DNA of 64,000 nucleotides from Impatiens glandulifera. Taxonomy: Eukaryota > Streptophyta > Magnoliopsida > Ericales > Balsaminaceae. Under the pieces are notes generated by a model. The model was not told the DNA's origin, ran no database searches, and worked only from the letters and a program-made list of their open reading frames with translations. Location: assembly GCF_907164915.1 (NCBI RefSeq), contig NC_061869.1:14560125-14624124 (forward strand). The letters run 5' to 3'. Positions 45,896 through 57,513 of the stretch are shown in pieces. A program made the position numbers and the translations under genes. Position 1 is the stretch's first letter. Each line of letters begins with the position of its first letter.

Positions 45896-46318
45896 TTAAA
45901 GTGTCCGGATTGGCGGATCGAGAGCTGTTGTTAATTTGGATACTTGGGTCGGATTGTGGGTTGACCCGTTTTTAAATTTAAAATGGTTAAAAATAAAATT
46001 AAAAATGCTAGAGGTATGTTTCGAACTTACAACCTAACAAAACAAGTACAACTCTTTAACCAACTAGGCTACAAAGACTTTATATTTTAAATTCAACACC
46101 AAATTTGATAAACGCGGGACGTTTTAATATTAATATAAGTTCAACTTTTTAACTAATTAATCTATATAGGTGTTGAGTAAATGGATACTTGGGTCGGATT
46201 GTGGGTTGACCCACCCATAAACTTAAAACGGTTAAAAATAAAATAAAAAATGTTATCCGTAATTTTTTTTCATGATTTTTATATTAATACTCGTGCAAAT
46301 GCACGGAAAAAATGCTAG

Positions 46319-47389
46319 TAACTTGAATTATAGTGATTATTTTTTTAGTGTAAGTTTAGCTATGTTTTTTTTATTGTGATAAGAATTAAATGCTAAAAAG
46401 GTTATTATGAATTAAAAGACTATTTATATGGTAAGTTATTTCAATTAAAATAGAATTGTATTGATAAATTTTTATTTGTAACAGGTAGAATATAATCAGT
46501 GTTCATCAAAGATATGAATTATATAATTTAACCTAGATTGAGATGAGGGAAAAGGTAAGATACCCTATTTTCCATTACAATGAAACTTAAAAAAAAAAAT
46601 AGTATTTCTTATATTAGAATTATATATAAATTTGGAATAAAAATATAATTGATAAAAATATTAAAAAATTCACTAAAGAAGAACCGTAACTAATTTATGA
46701 GTTAATATACTATAGAACTGGGTGGAAAAATTATAACAAGATAATTCAACTAATCAGTTTTAGGGTGGAGCATTTAAACGCATTAAATTAATTGGTAATC
46801 CAAATTTTAATTTGAATTAAAATTTTCATTTTGAATAGATTGGGTTTGAGTTAGAATAAAATTATCTAAAGTATCTAAAGTTTTTTTTACAAGATTTATC
46901 TCATTAAAATATATATCTTTTTTATATTATTTTCGCATTAGAATCTTTTATTTTGTATTTACAACTATCAAAAAATTTATTTAATTAAAAATATTTCATT
47001 AACAAATATAAATTTATTGACTACATTATCTTTATCATTATTATAATTTTTTTTTAACTATAACAAAAAAATATTATAAAAAAATTAATTTAACAATAAT
47101 TATTTTTAGTTGAATTGAAGTGGTCTATAAAAATTATTAAAAACATGGTGAAATAAAGATTAATAAAAAAAAATTAAGTGATTAGATAAAATATGTTAAA
47201 TTAGATTATCTAAACCATATAATCCGATTTGATAATTATAATTTGGATTTCGTTGGATAAAATACTGGTTTTACCCATTTGCTTATCCCAAAATCATTTT
47301 TTTAATTACTCTTAATAAATAATAACCTCACCTATCATAATCAATGGCACGGGTAGTGTTTTCAACGATTAACTCTTAACATAGTGCTT
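46319..47389. other. AT-rich intergenic
   Basis: Nothing recognised. Confidence 0.5.
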
Positions 47390-47394
47390 TAACC

Positions 47395-47541
47395 TGTTAG
47401 ATTATGTTATATTAGTTGATATTCTATCATTATATATGATTAAATGGGTCGAGATACGTCCCATTAGGTTATAGAATGTTCATGTATATACATACTCTAC
47501 ACAAACCCTATTCGGGGTTAAGAATAAAATTGTATTTGACA
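47395..47541 (+). repeat. 5' LTR of the 47.4 kb copia
   Basis: 147 bases, TG...CA. By eye it differs from the 3' LTR at about 11 positions plus one indel. Confidence 0.92.
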
Positions 47542-47553
47542 TGATATCAGAGC
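47542..47553 (+). other. Primer binding site
   Basis: TGATATCAGAGC directly after the LTR differs by one base from TGGTATCAGAGC, the common copia site complementary to initiator tRNA-Met. Confidence 0.8.
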
Positions 47554-47748
47554 CTATCTAAATATTAACCCTACCGAATATTTTGTCCAATCACCGAAGA
47601 TATGTCAAATAGGGATGATATTTTCGGCGTCTTCGACGTAGAGTTGTAGTCTTCCGGCGGCCCGACCTACCAGATTCCTGGTTTGACTCCCACTCAGTGA
47701 CGGAATCTCCTTCGCCTAGTTGGTAACGATGGTTCTTGCACTGATCGT

Positions 47749-50700
47749 TTGAGTGGTAAGTATCATTCATCTTGGATTATTGATTCAGGGGCTACCTTAC
47801 ATGCCACTGAGGTCCAAGACTATTTAGTTGATTGCTTTGTGGGGACGGAGTGTCCCATTTCTCTACTCGATGGTAGCATTATTACTGCTCATATACGGGG
47901 TTCTGTATACTTATCTCTTGAGATTACTCTGAAAAATGTTTTATTTGTCCCATCTTTGACCTGTAACTTGATTTTTGTTACTCAGTTGATTGATGATTAT
48001 CATGGTGATATCACATTCTCATCTGATTTATGTACTTTTCACGACCGTAGTACCATGAAGGTGATTGGAGCAGGTGAACGAAGGGGGTCTCTACTACTAG
48101 TGTAGTGTTCCGGCGTCACTTTTTGTATGCTCAACTAAGAGTCTTGGGATTTGGCACAATAGGATGGGGCATCCTTCAGACAGTGTGCTGCAGCATTTAC
48201 CTGGTGTTAGTGTTACTCGTCGTTCTCATAGTGTTAACCCTTGTGATATCTGTCATCATGCCAAATAGTCTAGGAGTGTTTTTTATGACAATGATTCATA
48301 TGCTAAGAGTATTTTTGATTTAGTACACTGTGACCTTTGGGGTCTTTATGTTGTTCCCTCCTCTAATGGAGCACATTATTTTCTTACTTTGGTTGATAAC
48401 TTTAGTCGAGCTGTGTGGGTAGTTCTTTTATCTGCTAAAACTGAAGTTTTCACTATCTTTATAAAGTTTATTTCTATGGTCAAAAGACAATTTGGAGTTG
48501 ATATTAGAAATGTAAGAACTGACAATGGAACATAATTTAATTGTTTGAAATCTTATTTTTCTGAGGCTGGTGTATTATTTCAAACTTCTTGTGTGCATAC
48601 TCCTTAACAAAATGGTAGAGTAGAGAGGAAACATCGACATATCTTGAATGTTGCACGGGCTGTCATGTTCCAGAGTTCTATTCCTATTGAGTATTGGGGG
48701 AATGTGTTCTTACTGCATGCTACTTGATAAATAGGACTCCTTCTCGTGTTTTGGGCTTTCGTACTCCTTATAAGGTGTTATATGGTACCGCTACCACTCT
48801 GTCTAACGTGCGTGTTTTTGGTTGCCTCTGTTATGCCTTTGATTTACACTCTCGTCGTGACAAGTTTGCTAGTGGTAGTCGTAAGTGTGTGTTTTTGGGT
48901 TATCCCCTTGATAATAAGGGGTGGAGGTTATTGGATTGGGAAATTAAGGAGATTTTTGTGTCTCGTGATGTTGTTTTCTATGAAAATGAGTTTCCTTTTG
49001 CCCCTGTTGATTATCCTGTCTCTATTCCTCCCATTAGTGTTGTGGAGGAGGCACCAGACCAGGTTTCGGTAGGAGAGTTCATGGTGTCTGATGAGCCAAA
49101 GAGGGCTTTGGGCGAAGAGGCTGGTGCGCAGGATTCAGTGAAGGAGACTAATGCGTAGGGCTCTACTGAGGAGCCTGGTTCGCCGGTTGTGCAACAGGCG
49201 AGCGAGTCTAACGTTGAACAGCCGCAATCGAGCGTCAAGCAGCCATAGTTGGGCAGAGGTATGACGACTCAAACTCCTTCTTCTTGGTTGACTGATTATA
49301 TTACCCCCCTTCGACATCATTCATTTGGCTCCGACCCTTCCTCAGGTACTCGGTATCCTCTTGCACATCATTTGAGTTATGATTTATTCTCTATGAGATA
49401 TTAGAATTTTTTGGCTGCCATTTCTAGAGGCGTTGAGCCTAAATCTTACAGACAGACCTCTCGTGATCCTGGATAGCGCGCAGCCATATGCAGAGTGAGA
49501 TACGAGCCTTAGAGGACAATGGAACGTGGAGTTTGGAGGATTTACCTTAAGGGAAGAAGACATTGGGCAGCCGTTGTGTCTATAAGATCAAATACAATTC
49601 TGATGGGTCAATTGAGCGCTTGAAGGCACGTCTGGTTGTCTTTGGCAACCATCAACATGAGGGGATTGACTACTCTGAGACCTTTGCTCTAATTGTCAAA
49701 ATGAGTACTGTTCGGGCCTTCCTTGTAGTTGTTGCTGTTCGAGGTTGGCACTTGCACCAGATGGATGTGCATAATGCCTTTCTCCATGGTGATCTGACAG
49801 AGGAAGTATACATGCGCCTACCACCAGGTTTTGAGTTTGGTCATACCAACAAAGTGTGTCACCTGCGTAAGTCTCTCTATGGACTGAAACAGGCGCCTCG
49901 TTGTTGGTTGGCCAAACTGACAACTGCCTTATTTTCTTATGGCTTTATTCAGTCTCGTTCGGATCATTCTCTGTTTTCATTTGTGAGCAGTGCTGTTGTC
50001 TTACATGTCTTGATATATGTGGATGACATGATAGTATCAGAGAGTGATTTGGAGACATTAGAAGCCTTCAAGCAATATTTATCATCATGTTTTCATATGA
50101 AGGACTTGGGGGGATCTAAAGTACTTTCTGGTGGTTGTGGTTTCCAGGAATGCTGAGGGCATTTCTTTGTGTCAACGGAAATACGTTGTAGATATTATTT
50201 TCGAGTGTGGTTTTCTGAGTGCTAAGCTTGCTGGTTTTCCTATGGAGAAGAATCATAAGTTGGGGGAGTCAATGAGTGCGCAGATGGAGGATCCGAAGAG
50301 CTATCGACGGTTGGTGGGGAGATTGATATATTTGTCTTTCACAATACCTGATATAGCTTACTCTGTACATATATTATCTCAGTTTATGCATGACCCATTA
50401 AAGGATCACTATCAAGCAGCATTACGAGTTGTGAGATATCTAAAGAATGCCCTAGGGCAAGGTATACTCTTGAGGAGTGATTGTGATCTTCAGTTATGTG
50501 GATGGTGCGATTCGGACTGAGCATCCTGTCCCAAGTCTCGCAGATCGGTTACTGGGTGGTTGGTGTTTCTTGGCTCTTCTCTCGTGTCTTGGAAGTCCAA
50601 GAAACAACCAACTGTGGCCTTATCTTCCGCTGAGGCTGAGTATCGATCTTTAGCATGTTTGATTTGTGAGTTGAAGTGGCTACAATGGGTCATGGTGTTC

Positions 50701-50970
50701 CTTGGAGTACATCAATTGGGTATGCATGTGTACTCAGACAACCAATTAGCTCTTCATATGGCTTATAATCCAGTGTTTCATGAGCGTAGCAAGCACATTG
50801 AAGTGGATTTACATTTCTTACGAGATCATATCCAGGATGAGACTATTGTTGCTTCCCATGTTCCCACGACTTCTCAATTGGCTGATATTCTCACTAAGCC
50901 TCTTGGGAAACAATTATTCGACCACTTTAGATCCAAGTTGGGCATCTGTGATTTGCATGCTCTAACTTAA
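47749..50970 (+). pseudogene. Broken copia pol polyprotein
   Basis: Protease carries IIDSGATLHAT (about 47776-47808). The GAG-pre-integrase LWHxRMGHPSD-like segment lies near 48150-48190 in another frame. Integrase shows DNFSRAVWVVLLSAKT (48397), an RTDNGT block followed by a stop (near 48515-48535) and [17 protein letters not shown] (48612). Reverse transcriptase shows MDVHNAFLHGDLTEEVYM and YVDDMIV (49563-50156). RNase H shows ALSSAEAEYRSLA and FHERSKHIEVDLHFLRDHI (50560-50970). Frame changes occur near 48105, 48690 and 50125, and stops include 48535, 48605, 48724 and 50518. It is not functional. Confidence 0.9.
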
Positions 50971-50977
50971 GGAGGAG
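50966..50977 (+). other. Polypurine tract
   Basis: AAGGAGGAG immediately before the 3' LTR. Confidence 0.75.
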
Positions 50978-51125
50978 TGTTAGACTATGTTATATTAATT
51001 GATATTATATTATTATATATGATTAAATGGGCCGGAGATACGGCCCCTTAGGTTATAGAATGTTCATGTATATATATACTCTACACAAACCCTATTCAGA
51101 GTTAAGAATAAAATTGCATTTGACA
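50978..51125 (+). repeat. 3' LTR of the 47.4 kb copia
   Basis: 148 bases, TGTTAG...TTTGACA, followed by TAACC. Confidence 0.92.
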
Positions 51126-51130
51126 TAACC

Positions 51131-51670
51131 TAATACCTTGAATCAGAATCATTCTATTATTACTTCAAATACCCTTTCTCCTTAGAATTATTCTATCATT
51201 ACTTCAATTACAAACTATTATGTTAGGTATATATTAGATTGGTCTATTATTTTAAAAAAAATAATAAACTCAAGGACACTTTTTCCCCTTAGTTGTAAAC
51301 TTTTGGATATATATCAGCAACATGACACATACATCCATTTTTTTTAAAGATTCAAAATCTAGTTTAGTTTTATTAAGCATAAATAAATGGTATTTTTTCA
51401 TTTCATGATTACATTTGTATTTATCCTATTAAAAAGAAAAACTGATGTTAAAAAAAAAAAAATGGGACCAAAATTTTATGATAAACTAGATTTAGTCACA
51501 ATAGATCTAACTAGTGTTAAATATGTTTATATTTTCTATCAAGAGCTCTATTTTGTTGTGTACACAAATAATGTTTAATAAATTATATCAATATATTTAA
51601 ATGAATTATATCATCTTCTATTAATAAATTCAAAACCATTATGTCTTAATAATCTTGATAGTACTAGTAA
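51131..51670. other. AT-rich intergenic
   Basis: No gene or element. A short open frame at 51387-51578 is low complexity. Confidence 0.5.
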
Positions 51671-52183
51671 CTAACATGTAGCCCGTGCATTTGCTCGAGT
51701 AAAGATATAAAACCGAGAAAAAAAAGTTATTGTTAAAATGTGATAATATTTTTAATTTACTCTCACATATATATCAACAACAACTCTCGAACCCGACAAT
51801 CCGAACACTTTGAAAATTAAGCGTCATTATATATATATATATATAAATTAGTTAGTTAAAAAGTTGAACTTATATTGTTAAAACGTCGCACGTTCATCAA
51901 ATTTAGTGTTAAATTTAAACTATAAAGTCTTATTAGTCTAGTTGGTTAAAGGGTGATACTTATTTTGTTAAGTTGTAAGTTCGAAACATACATATAATAT
52001 TTTTTATTTTATTTTAAACCGTTTTAAATTTATGGGCGGGTCAACCCACAATCCGACTCAAGTATCCATTTACTCTCACATATATATCCAAATTAACCAC
52101 AGCTCTCGACCCGGCAATCCGGACACTTTAAAAATTAAGCATCATTATATATATATATATATATATAATTATATATATATAGA
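51671..52183 (-). mobile_element. Helitron-like element, copy C, 513 bp
   Basis: On the minus strand it starts TCTATATATATA after host A (52184). It ends with ACTCGAGCAAATGCACGGG, 7 bases, then TTAG before host T, so CTRR is changed to TTRR. One complete head module with box A TAGTCTAGTTGG and box B AGTTCGAAAC precedes a partial second head and the tail. Confidence 0.75.
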
Positions 52184-53990
52184 TTTCATAACTATAATTT
52201 TTTTTAAATGAGTTCTTTTAGCAATAAAAAAAAACTTTTAAATGCATCTAGAAAAATCCTTAACAAGATTAAACATTACTTAACGAAATTTGTGCATTTT
52301 CGAAAATTGAAAAGTAGAATAATGTTTATTTTTATAAGAATATTAAGATAAACAATTTTTAACACTCTATTGACGTAAAGATCTAAACTTTTATGTAATG
52401 AAAAAATTTCAAATCAACAACTAAGTGAGAAAAATAAGAATATCAGAACATTTATTTCTAGAATTATCATCTTCTAGAGCATTGACGATACTCCACTAAT
52501 CTGCATCTTCTGTTCATGATTTCTTTTGTTATTAATGTTAATATATAATAACAATAATAATATCTATATTATATATGTTAACAATTAAGAAAAAAATTTT
52601 ATCATAAAAATGTCATTTTTTCATCAGTTCTGTATTGAAGGAGAAGACAATTCTCACAGTGCTTGAAGAGGCAATTGGAGGCCAGCTATTTATTATTGTA
52701 CCCTTTTATTATTTATTTTTTAATTATATTTAAAACATTTTAAATTTTAAGCGAGAATTAAACATGTAATATTTGGTCTCTTATGAATTATTTTTATCAA
52801 TTAACTACCTTCTAACAGTTTAATTGTAATTTAAATTTATATAATAATCTTTTTAACCCCCATCGTATCATTATAGCTCATTGGAAAGAGTCGACAAGAT
52901 CGATTCCGCTAAAAACACACTTAGCATGAAAACGGAGGGTCGTGACTATAGAGTGTCATTTTAGTTTTTCTTATTTAAAAAAAACTTAATATTTTATAAT
53001 TTTTTTTTATTAATATAATATAAATGATAACGAATGAAAAAAAAATTGAGTAACCCAAAATATACCCTACACACATTTTTTTTTTTAAATGGTCAATGTA
53101 TATTAATAATATTGATAAGAATCGTTTAAGTATAATTAAACATGAACATTATAAAATAAAGTAAAATTAAAAAAGTCACAAAACATTAAAATATGAAAAG
53201 AATACAAACATTTTACCCAAATTGTTATCGAGCTCGTAGATCCTTAAGAATAAGGATTAATTATCCGATCAATTTTAACAATTTTTCGAAACAAATATAA
53301 AAAACATCATATTAATAACATTATGAATGATATGAATAAGACGACAATTATCATTAAAAGTTCAGCTAACGATTTCTCTCAAACTAGATAATCAAACCAG
53401 AAAACGTTATATTAATAACTTATATGTATGTTTTTTCATATCAACCATCTTAATCCAAACACATTAACTATTATTTATAATAGTTATCTGAGGCTAAAAC
53501 AAGTTTTTTTTCTTTTCTAAATTCAATGTTCATGATGTGGGACTCCTTTGAAAACAACTAATGTCTAATAATAAAATTATTATTTTGTACTACTAATGAT
53601 CTGAATTTGTAATCCATAATTTTATTTATCAAATCAATTGAGATAATTACAACTCACCACACAATTTTTTTAGCAAGTAAAATATCAATATTGCATGTAT
53701 TTTTTGTTTTTATTTTTTAACAACAGTTCATTTCCATTAAATATCCGTGTAAAAAGTTAGGAAATAAACAAACCAAACAATTATAAAAAAGAAAAGGAAC
53801 AAAGGCAAGAAAATATTGTTTTAAGAGTAAAAAATGGCAATCTTTATTTTCTATTTAAATTTTATCTTTCTTCATAACCATAAGCAAATCTATGAAATTG
53901 ACGCTCTTTTGATCTGCTTGTTGTTTCAATATTTTTTGCACTAAGTATACTGGATATATATACATACATAAATAAATGAACTTACAAATA
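52184..53990. other. AT-rich intergenic with two short non-AT patches
   Basis: A gene-like fragment at about 52630-52690 reads in one frame as an EKTILTVLEEAIGGQ-type peptide, too short to assign. 52870-52970 has a TAGCTCATTGG word resembling a tRNA box A without a clear box B. Nothing else was seen. Confidence 0.4.
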
Positions 53991-54503
53991 TTAGTATGTA
54001 TCCCGTGCATTTGTACGAGTAATAATATAAAAAACCGTGAAAAAATATTACGGTAAAATTTTTATGGGCGAGTCAACCCACAATCCGACCCAAGTATTCA
54101 TTTATTCTCACATATATCCAAATTAACCACAGCTCTCGACCCGACAATCCGGACACTTTAAAAATTAAGCATCATTATATATATATATATTAGTTAGTTA
54201 AAAAGTGGAACTTATATTGATAAAATGCCACGCGTTTATCAAATTTTGGGTTGAATTTAAAATATAAAGTGTTATTAGCCTAATTGGTTAAAATGTTGTA
54301 CTTGTTTTGTTAGACAGCAAGTTCGAATCATACCTATAGCATTTTTAATTTTATTTTTAACCGTTTTAAGTTTATGGGCGGGTCAACCCACAATCCGACC
54401 CAAATATCCATTTATTCTCACATATATCCAAATTAACCACAGCTCTCGATCCGGCAATCCGGACACTTTAAAAATTAAGCATCATTATATATATATATAT
54501 AGA
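53991..54503 (-). mobile_element. Helitron-like element, copy D, 513 bp
   Basis: On the minus strand it starts TCTATATATATA at 54503 after host A. It ends with ACTCGTACAAATGCACGGG, 7 bases, CTAA, then host T at 53990. The layout equals copy C: one full head with box A TAGCCTAATTGG and box B AGTTCGAATC, a partial head, then the tail. It is the cleanest copy for defining both ends. Confidence 0.82.
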
Positions 54504-55737
54504 TTCCTTATGAGCACTTAAGCGACGATTTTTGTATGTTGTTTAAGTTTGACGAAGGATAACCTATAACAAAAATAACTTGAACTGAATTGTTTTTTCG
54601 TTGTATTTGTGATTCAATTAATAAAAAATGTATTTTTTTTTATTGTTTTTTCAAAATAACATTTCTAAATTGTTTTTTGCGATATTTCTCTCTTCAATTA
54701 GGGATGTCAATAAATTTCAATGGTCGGTAATTAGTAATGATTATTTTTATTTTTTTTAGTTGGACTAATAATAATTGACTATGGATAAGTTGATATTTAC
54801 ATTCGTTTTGTATTTGTCATGAACAATAATATCCATTTTATATGAGAATTGGTGGGGGACAATATTACCAATCTCGATCAGTCCCGATTCTAATCTTGAT
54901 ACCTATCCTGATCCACATGCCCAGGCGATATTAGGTGTCGTTTTTCTATTGGGACAATGTATGTTCTTGAGATATAGAATGGGGTCCAAACAAGACTTGA
55001 ACTTATGAATGCGAAAAAAGACATTATTAATTATTGAATACTACAAACACCCTCCTTTAGAAAACTACTGGTGTCGTTAGTGTGGTCCAATCCTATATTG
55101 ATGAATCAGAGAAAGAACAACCGATGTGAGTCTTCTCTTTTTGTTCTTTTTTTGACCATTTTTCTATCCATTTTCTACTAATATAGCTGCTGAATGGATA
55201 AAATTGTATCATTACACAACAACAAATATAGTATTAGGTATTAAGTAATCAATCGGGAAGAAAAAAATATATAAGAGAGAACATGTTTTATTTATTTATT
55301 GAATACTCAAATCAATTTTATTGGACTGTCTTTATGAATAATACAAAACCTTGTCTATTATAATGCTTAAATTTTGTTCAAGATTGGTTTTGATCGGACC
55401 TACAACTAAGTTGTTTGATCATACCAAATTGATATTTGTAAACGGACTATAATAAAGTAACTTGGTTAATCAGTTAAACGATATGTTAATTGAATATTTA
55501 TGAGTGGGTTATATTTTTATTTATAAAATTTATGTATAAGTTTTTAAAATAAATACGTAAATATTAGTTAAAGGTGGCATTAGATTATTTAGTTGGTGTA
55601 AAATTAGTAAAGAATAACGTGTTTAGTTTTTTTTTTTACTTTAAAATAACTTGATAAATCTATATAATAAGTGATTATAAATATATGTTATCGAATATAC
55701 TTATATTAGCATATTAATTTAAGTGATAAGTCATTAG
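54504..55737. other. Intergenic
   Basis: 54695-54960 is less AT-rich and starts with a TTAGGGATGTCAAT word like some hAT ends, but no matching right end was found. The rest is AT-rich with nothing recognised. Confidence 0.4.
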
Positions 55738-55745
55738 ATATTAGG

Positions 55746-56085
55746 CAAGGCCGGCCCTGAGAAGTCTGAGATTTTTGGGGCCCTGAGAAGTCTGAGATTT
55801 TTGGGGCCCTATGTAAATTTAAATTTTGAGGCCCCTAAAATAGTAAAAAAAAATAAATTAATTTTAATTAATAAAATAAAATATAAATAATTAATATATT
55901 ATAATACAAGACTAAAAAGGAGATAAAAAAGTTATTTTTATAATATATATTTAATATTAAAGGAGAAAAAAGAGGAAAAAATAATATTAATAATATAATA
56001 TTATTAAATATAAAAAATGGGGGCCCTATAAAAATGGGGGACCCTATGCAAGTGCATTGGTTGCCTTACCCCATGGCCGGCCCTG
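55746..56085. mobile_element. hAT-type MITE, 340 bp, with perfect 8-bp TSD
   Basis: Terminal inverted repeats CAAGGCCGGCC and CAGGGCCGGCC (one mismatch) are flanked by ATATTAGG at 55738-55745 and 56086-56093. A 27-base direct repeat near the left end contains CTGAGAAGTCTGAGATTT twice. The interior is AT-rich and non-coding. 8-bp duplications and CAGGGCCGG-type ends are typical of hAT elements. Confidence 0.9.
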
Positions 56086-56372
56086 ATATTAGGAGATCTC
56101 TTGACAGAATGTATTTTACAAAAGAGCTACAACAATCTTGTCGTCAAGTTCATCTTGAACTATAGATCAGAAATTGGAAATCTCAATCATGCTAAAGCCG
56201 ATAACAATGCATCGGAGCCAATGGTTGAGATGCATACTAACAAGCCTAAGACCATGGATCGTAACGAAATTGCTAATCTTGCAGGCCTTAGAAATCATAT
56301 TCAAAAATTTCTCATCTAAGTCAAAAATAAGATCTCGCCACGAGCAAGGAGAGAAGCTCATAAATCACCGTC

Positions 56373-56741
56373 TTGTTTAATGTTCACTATCTCCAGGACT
56401 GGAACCTCCTTAGTAAGAGAGAATATGACGAGATTGTTTCATGGTCCGTCAAGATCATGAAAGAATTCGGGAAATGCGCAACAACCAAGGTCTACCCCAT
56501 TCGTGCAACCCCCAACCGTACCTGGCTAAAAGGCAACGTGTGGCAAGGACTCTCCAACCCTAACAAGGGAAAACTCTACATTAAAAACTCCCTTTCCACA
56601 GTTACCACCCTTAACCACCAGTTTCATTTCGAACTCCCCTCTAAGCTCTACATTGAAGCACACTCAGCTGAACCTAAAATATCACGGGTTAAGAAGAAGG
56701 ACAAAAGGAAGAAAAACCAGAAGCAAAAAAGAAGAGGGTAG
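56373..56741 (+). pseudogene. LINE ORF1-like fragment
   Basis: A 122-residue frame with a strongly basic, Lys/Arg-rich end (VKKKDKRKKNQKQKRRG), upstream of the endonuclease as expected for a nucleic-acid-binding ORF1 product. No zinc knuckle is visible. Assignment rests mainly on position. Confidence 0.45.
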
Positions 56742-56779
56742 TCAAAAACCTGACTTAAACAATCTTTAATGATAATCAC

Positions 56780-57510
56780 AACCTAGAACATCAAAGGTCT
56801 CAACGACCCGCTCAAGAGAAATGAAACCAATGGAGTCATTAAAAAAGAGCAAATCACAATTATTGGAATTCTCGAGACCAAAGTCAAGCTAAGTAATGTT
56901 GAGAACATCGGTTCACGGTGCTTCGCGGACGGCTGCAAATTCATTCACAACTCCAATAACATATCTAGTCGAATTTGGGTCAGCTGGGACTCAGACATGG
57001 TAGATGTAAAAGAAACCTATAACAACCTCCAAGTCATCATAGTCAAAGTCAAATGCAAGAAAACACTCAACCTTCTCAACATTGCGATCATATACGGTGA
57101 CAATTTAGATAGTAGCAGAAGAGCGCTGTAGAACAGCCTTAAAAACCACATCGATGACAACAAAGCCTTGGACCATTTTGGGTGATTTTAACGTCATTAG
57201 ACAAGTCAACAATAGACTCCCGATTTCTGAGTTCTCCTGGGGTATGCTTGACTTCAACAACTGTATCCGCGATTTGGGTTGCATCAAACCAGTTAGCTTT
57301 AGAAATTTCTAAACCTGGTCATCCACGCATGATAACGACCACATGAGAAAGAGCTGGATCGATAGGGGACTAATCAATGAAACTTGGGCCATCCAATTCC
57401 CCAAAATCCACATCCAAGTTCTTAGTCTTGGTATCTCTGACCACTGCCCCATCATGCTTTCTTGGGATAAAAAGGAAAGAACCAAATGTCCCTTCAAATT
57501 CTTCAATTTC
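56780..57510 (+). pseudogene. LINE endonuclease fragment
   Basis: A frame reading NIKGLNDPLKRNE and then GILETKV matches the start of plant LINE endonucleases (WNxRGLNxPxK, LxETK). A GDFNVIR-like piece (HFG-stop-FNVIRQVNNR) follows near 57175-57210. Several stops make it inactive. Confidence 0.75.
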
Positions 57511-57513
57511 TAG

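Larger units (their letters stand above)
44561..46318 (+). mobile_element. Helitron-like element, copy E, with tandem head modules
   Basis: The 5' end is TCTATATATATA at 44561 after host A. The 3' end is the 14-base palindrome CGTGCAAATGCACG at 46292-46305, then CTAG at 46315-46318 before host T. TC...CTRR, a subterminal hairpin, no TIR and insertion between A and T are the defining Helitron features. Inside, three complete head modules follow head to tail (starts 44561, 44855, 45148). A fourth (start 45444) is split by foreign sequence at about 45475-45895, and a short fifth (46161) runs into the tail. No Rep/helicase gene is present. Confidence 0.82.
47395..51125 (+). mobile_element. Ty1/copia retrotransposon with both LTRs, gag deleted
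   Basis: It is 3731 bp long and bounded by TGTTAG...TTTGACA LTRs and the perfect 5-bp target duplication TAACC at 47390-47394 and 51126-51130. A primer site follows the 5' LTR, and a purine tract precedes the 3' LTR. The internal order is protease, GAG-pre-integrase, integrase, reverse transcriptase, RNase H, which is the copia order. A gag region with zinc knuckle is missing: only ~210 bases separate the primer site from the protease. Stops and frameshifts are present in every domain. Confidence 0.93.

Noticed and set aside
52630..52690. Gene-like fragment coding EKTILTVLEEAIGGQ-type residues
   Set aside because: Too short, with no splice context or flanking frame, to be called a gene.
52870..52975. 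tRNA gene or SINE suggested by a TAGCTCATTGG word
   Set aside because: No convincing box B, cloverleaf or second copy was seen in the window.
54695..54960. Possible hAT element starting TTAGGGATGTCAAT
   Set aside because: No matching right terminus or 8-bp duplication was found.
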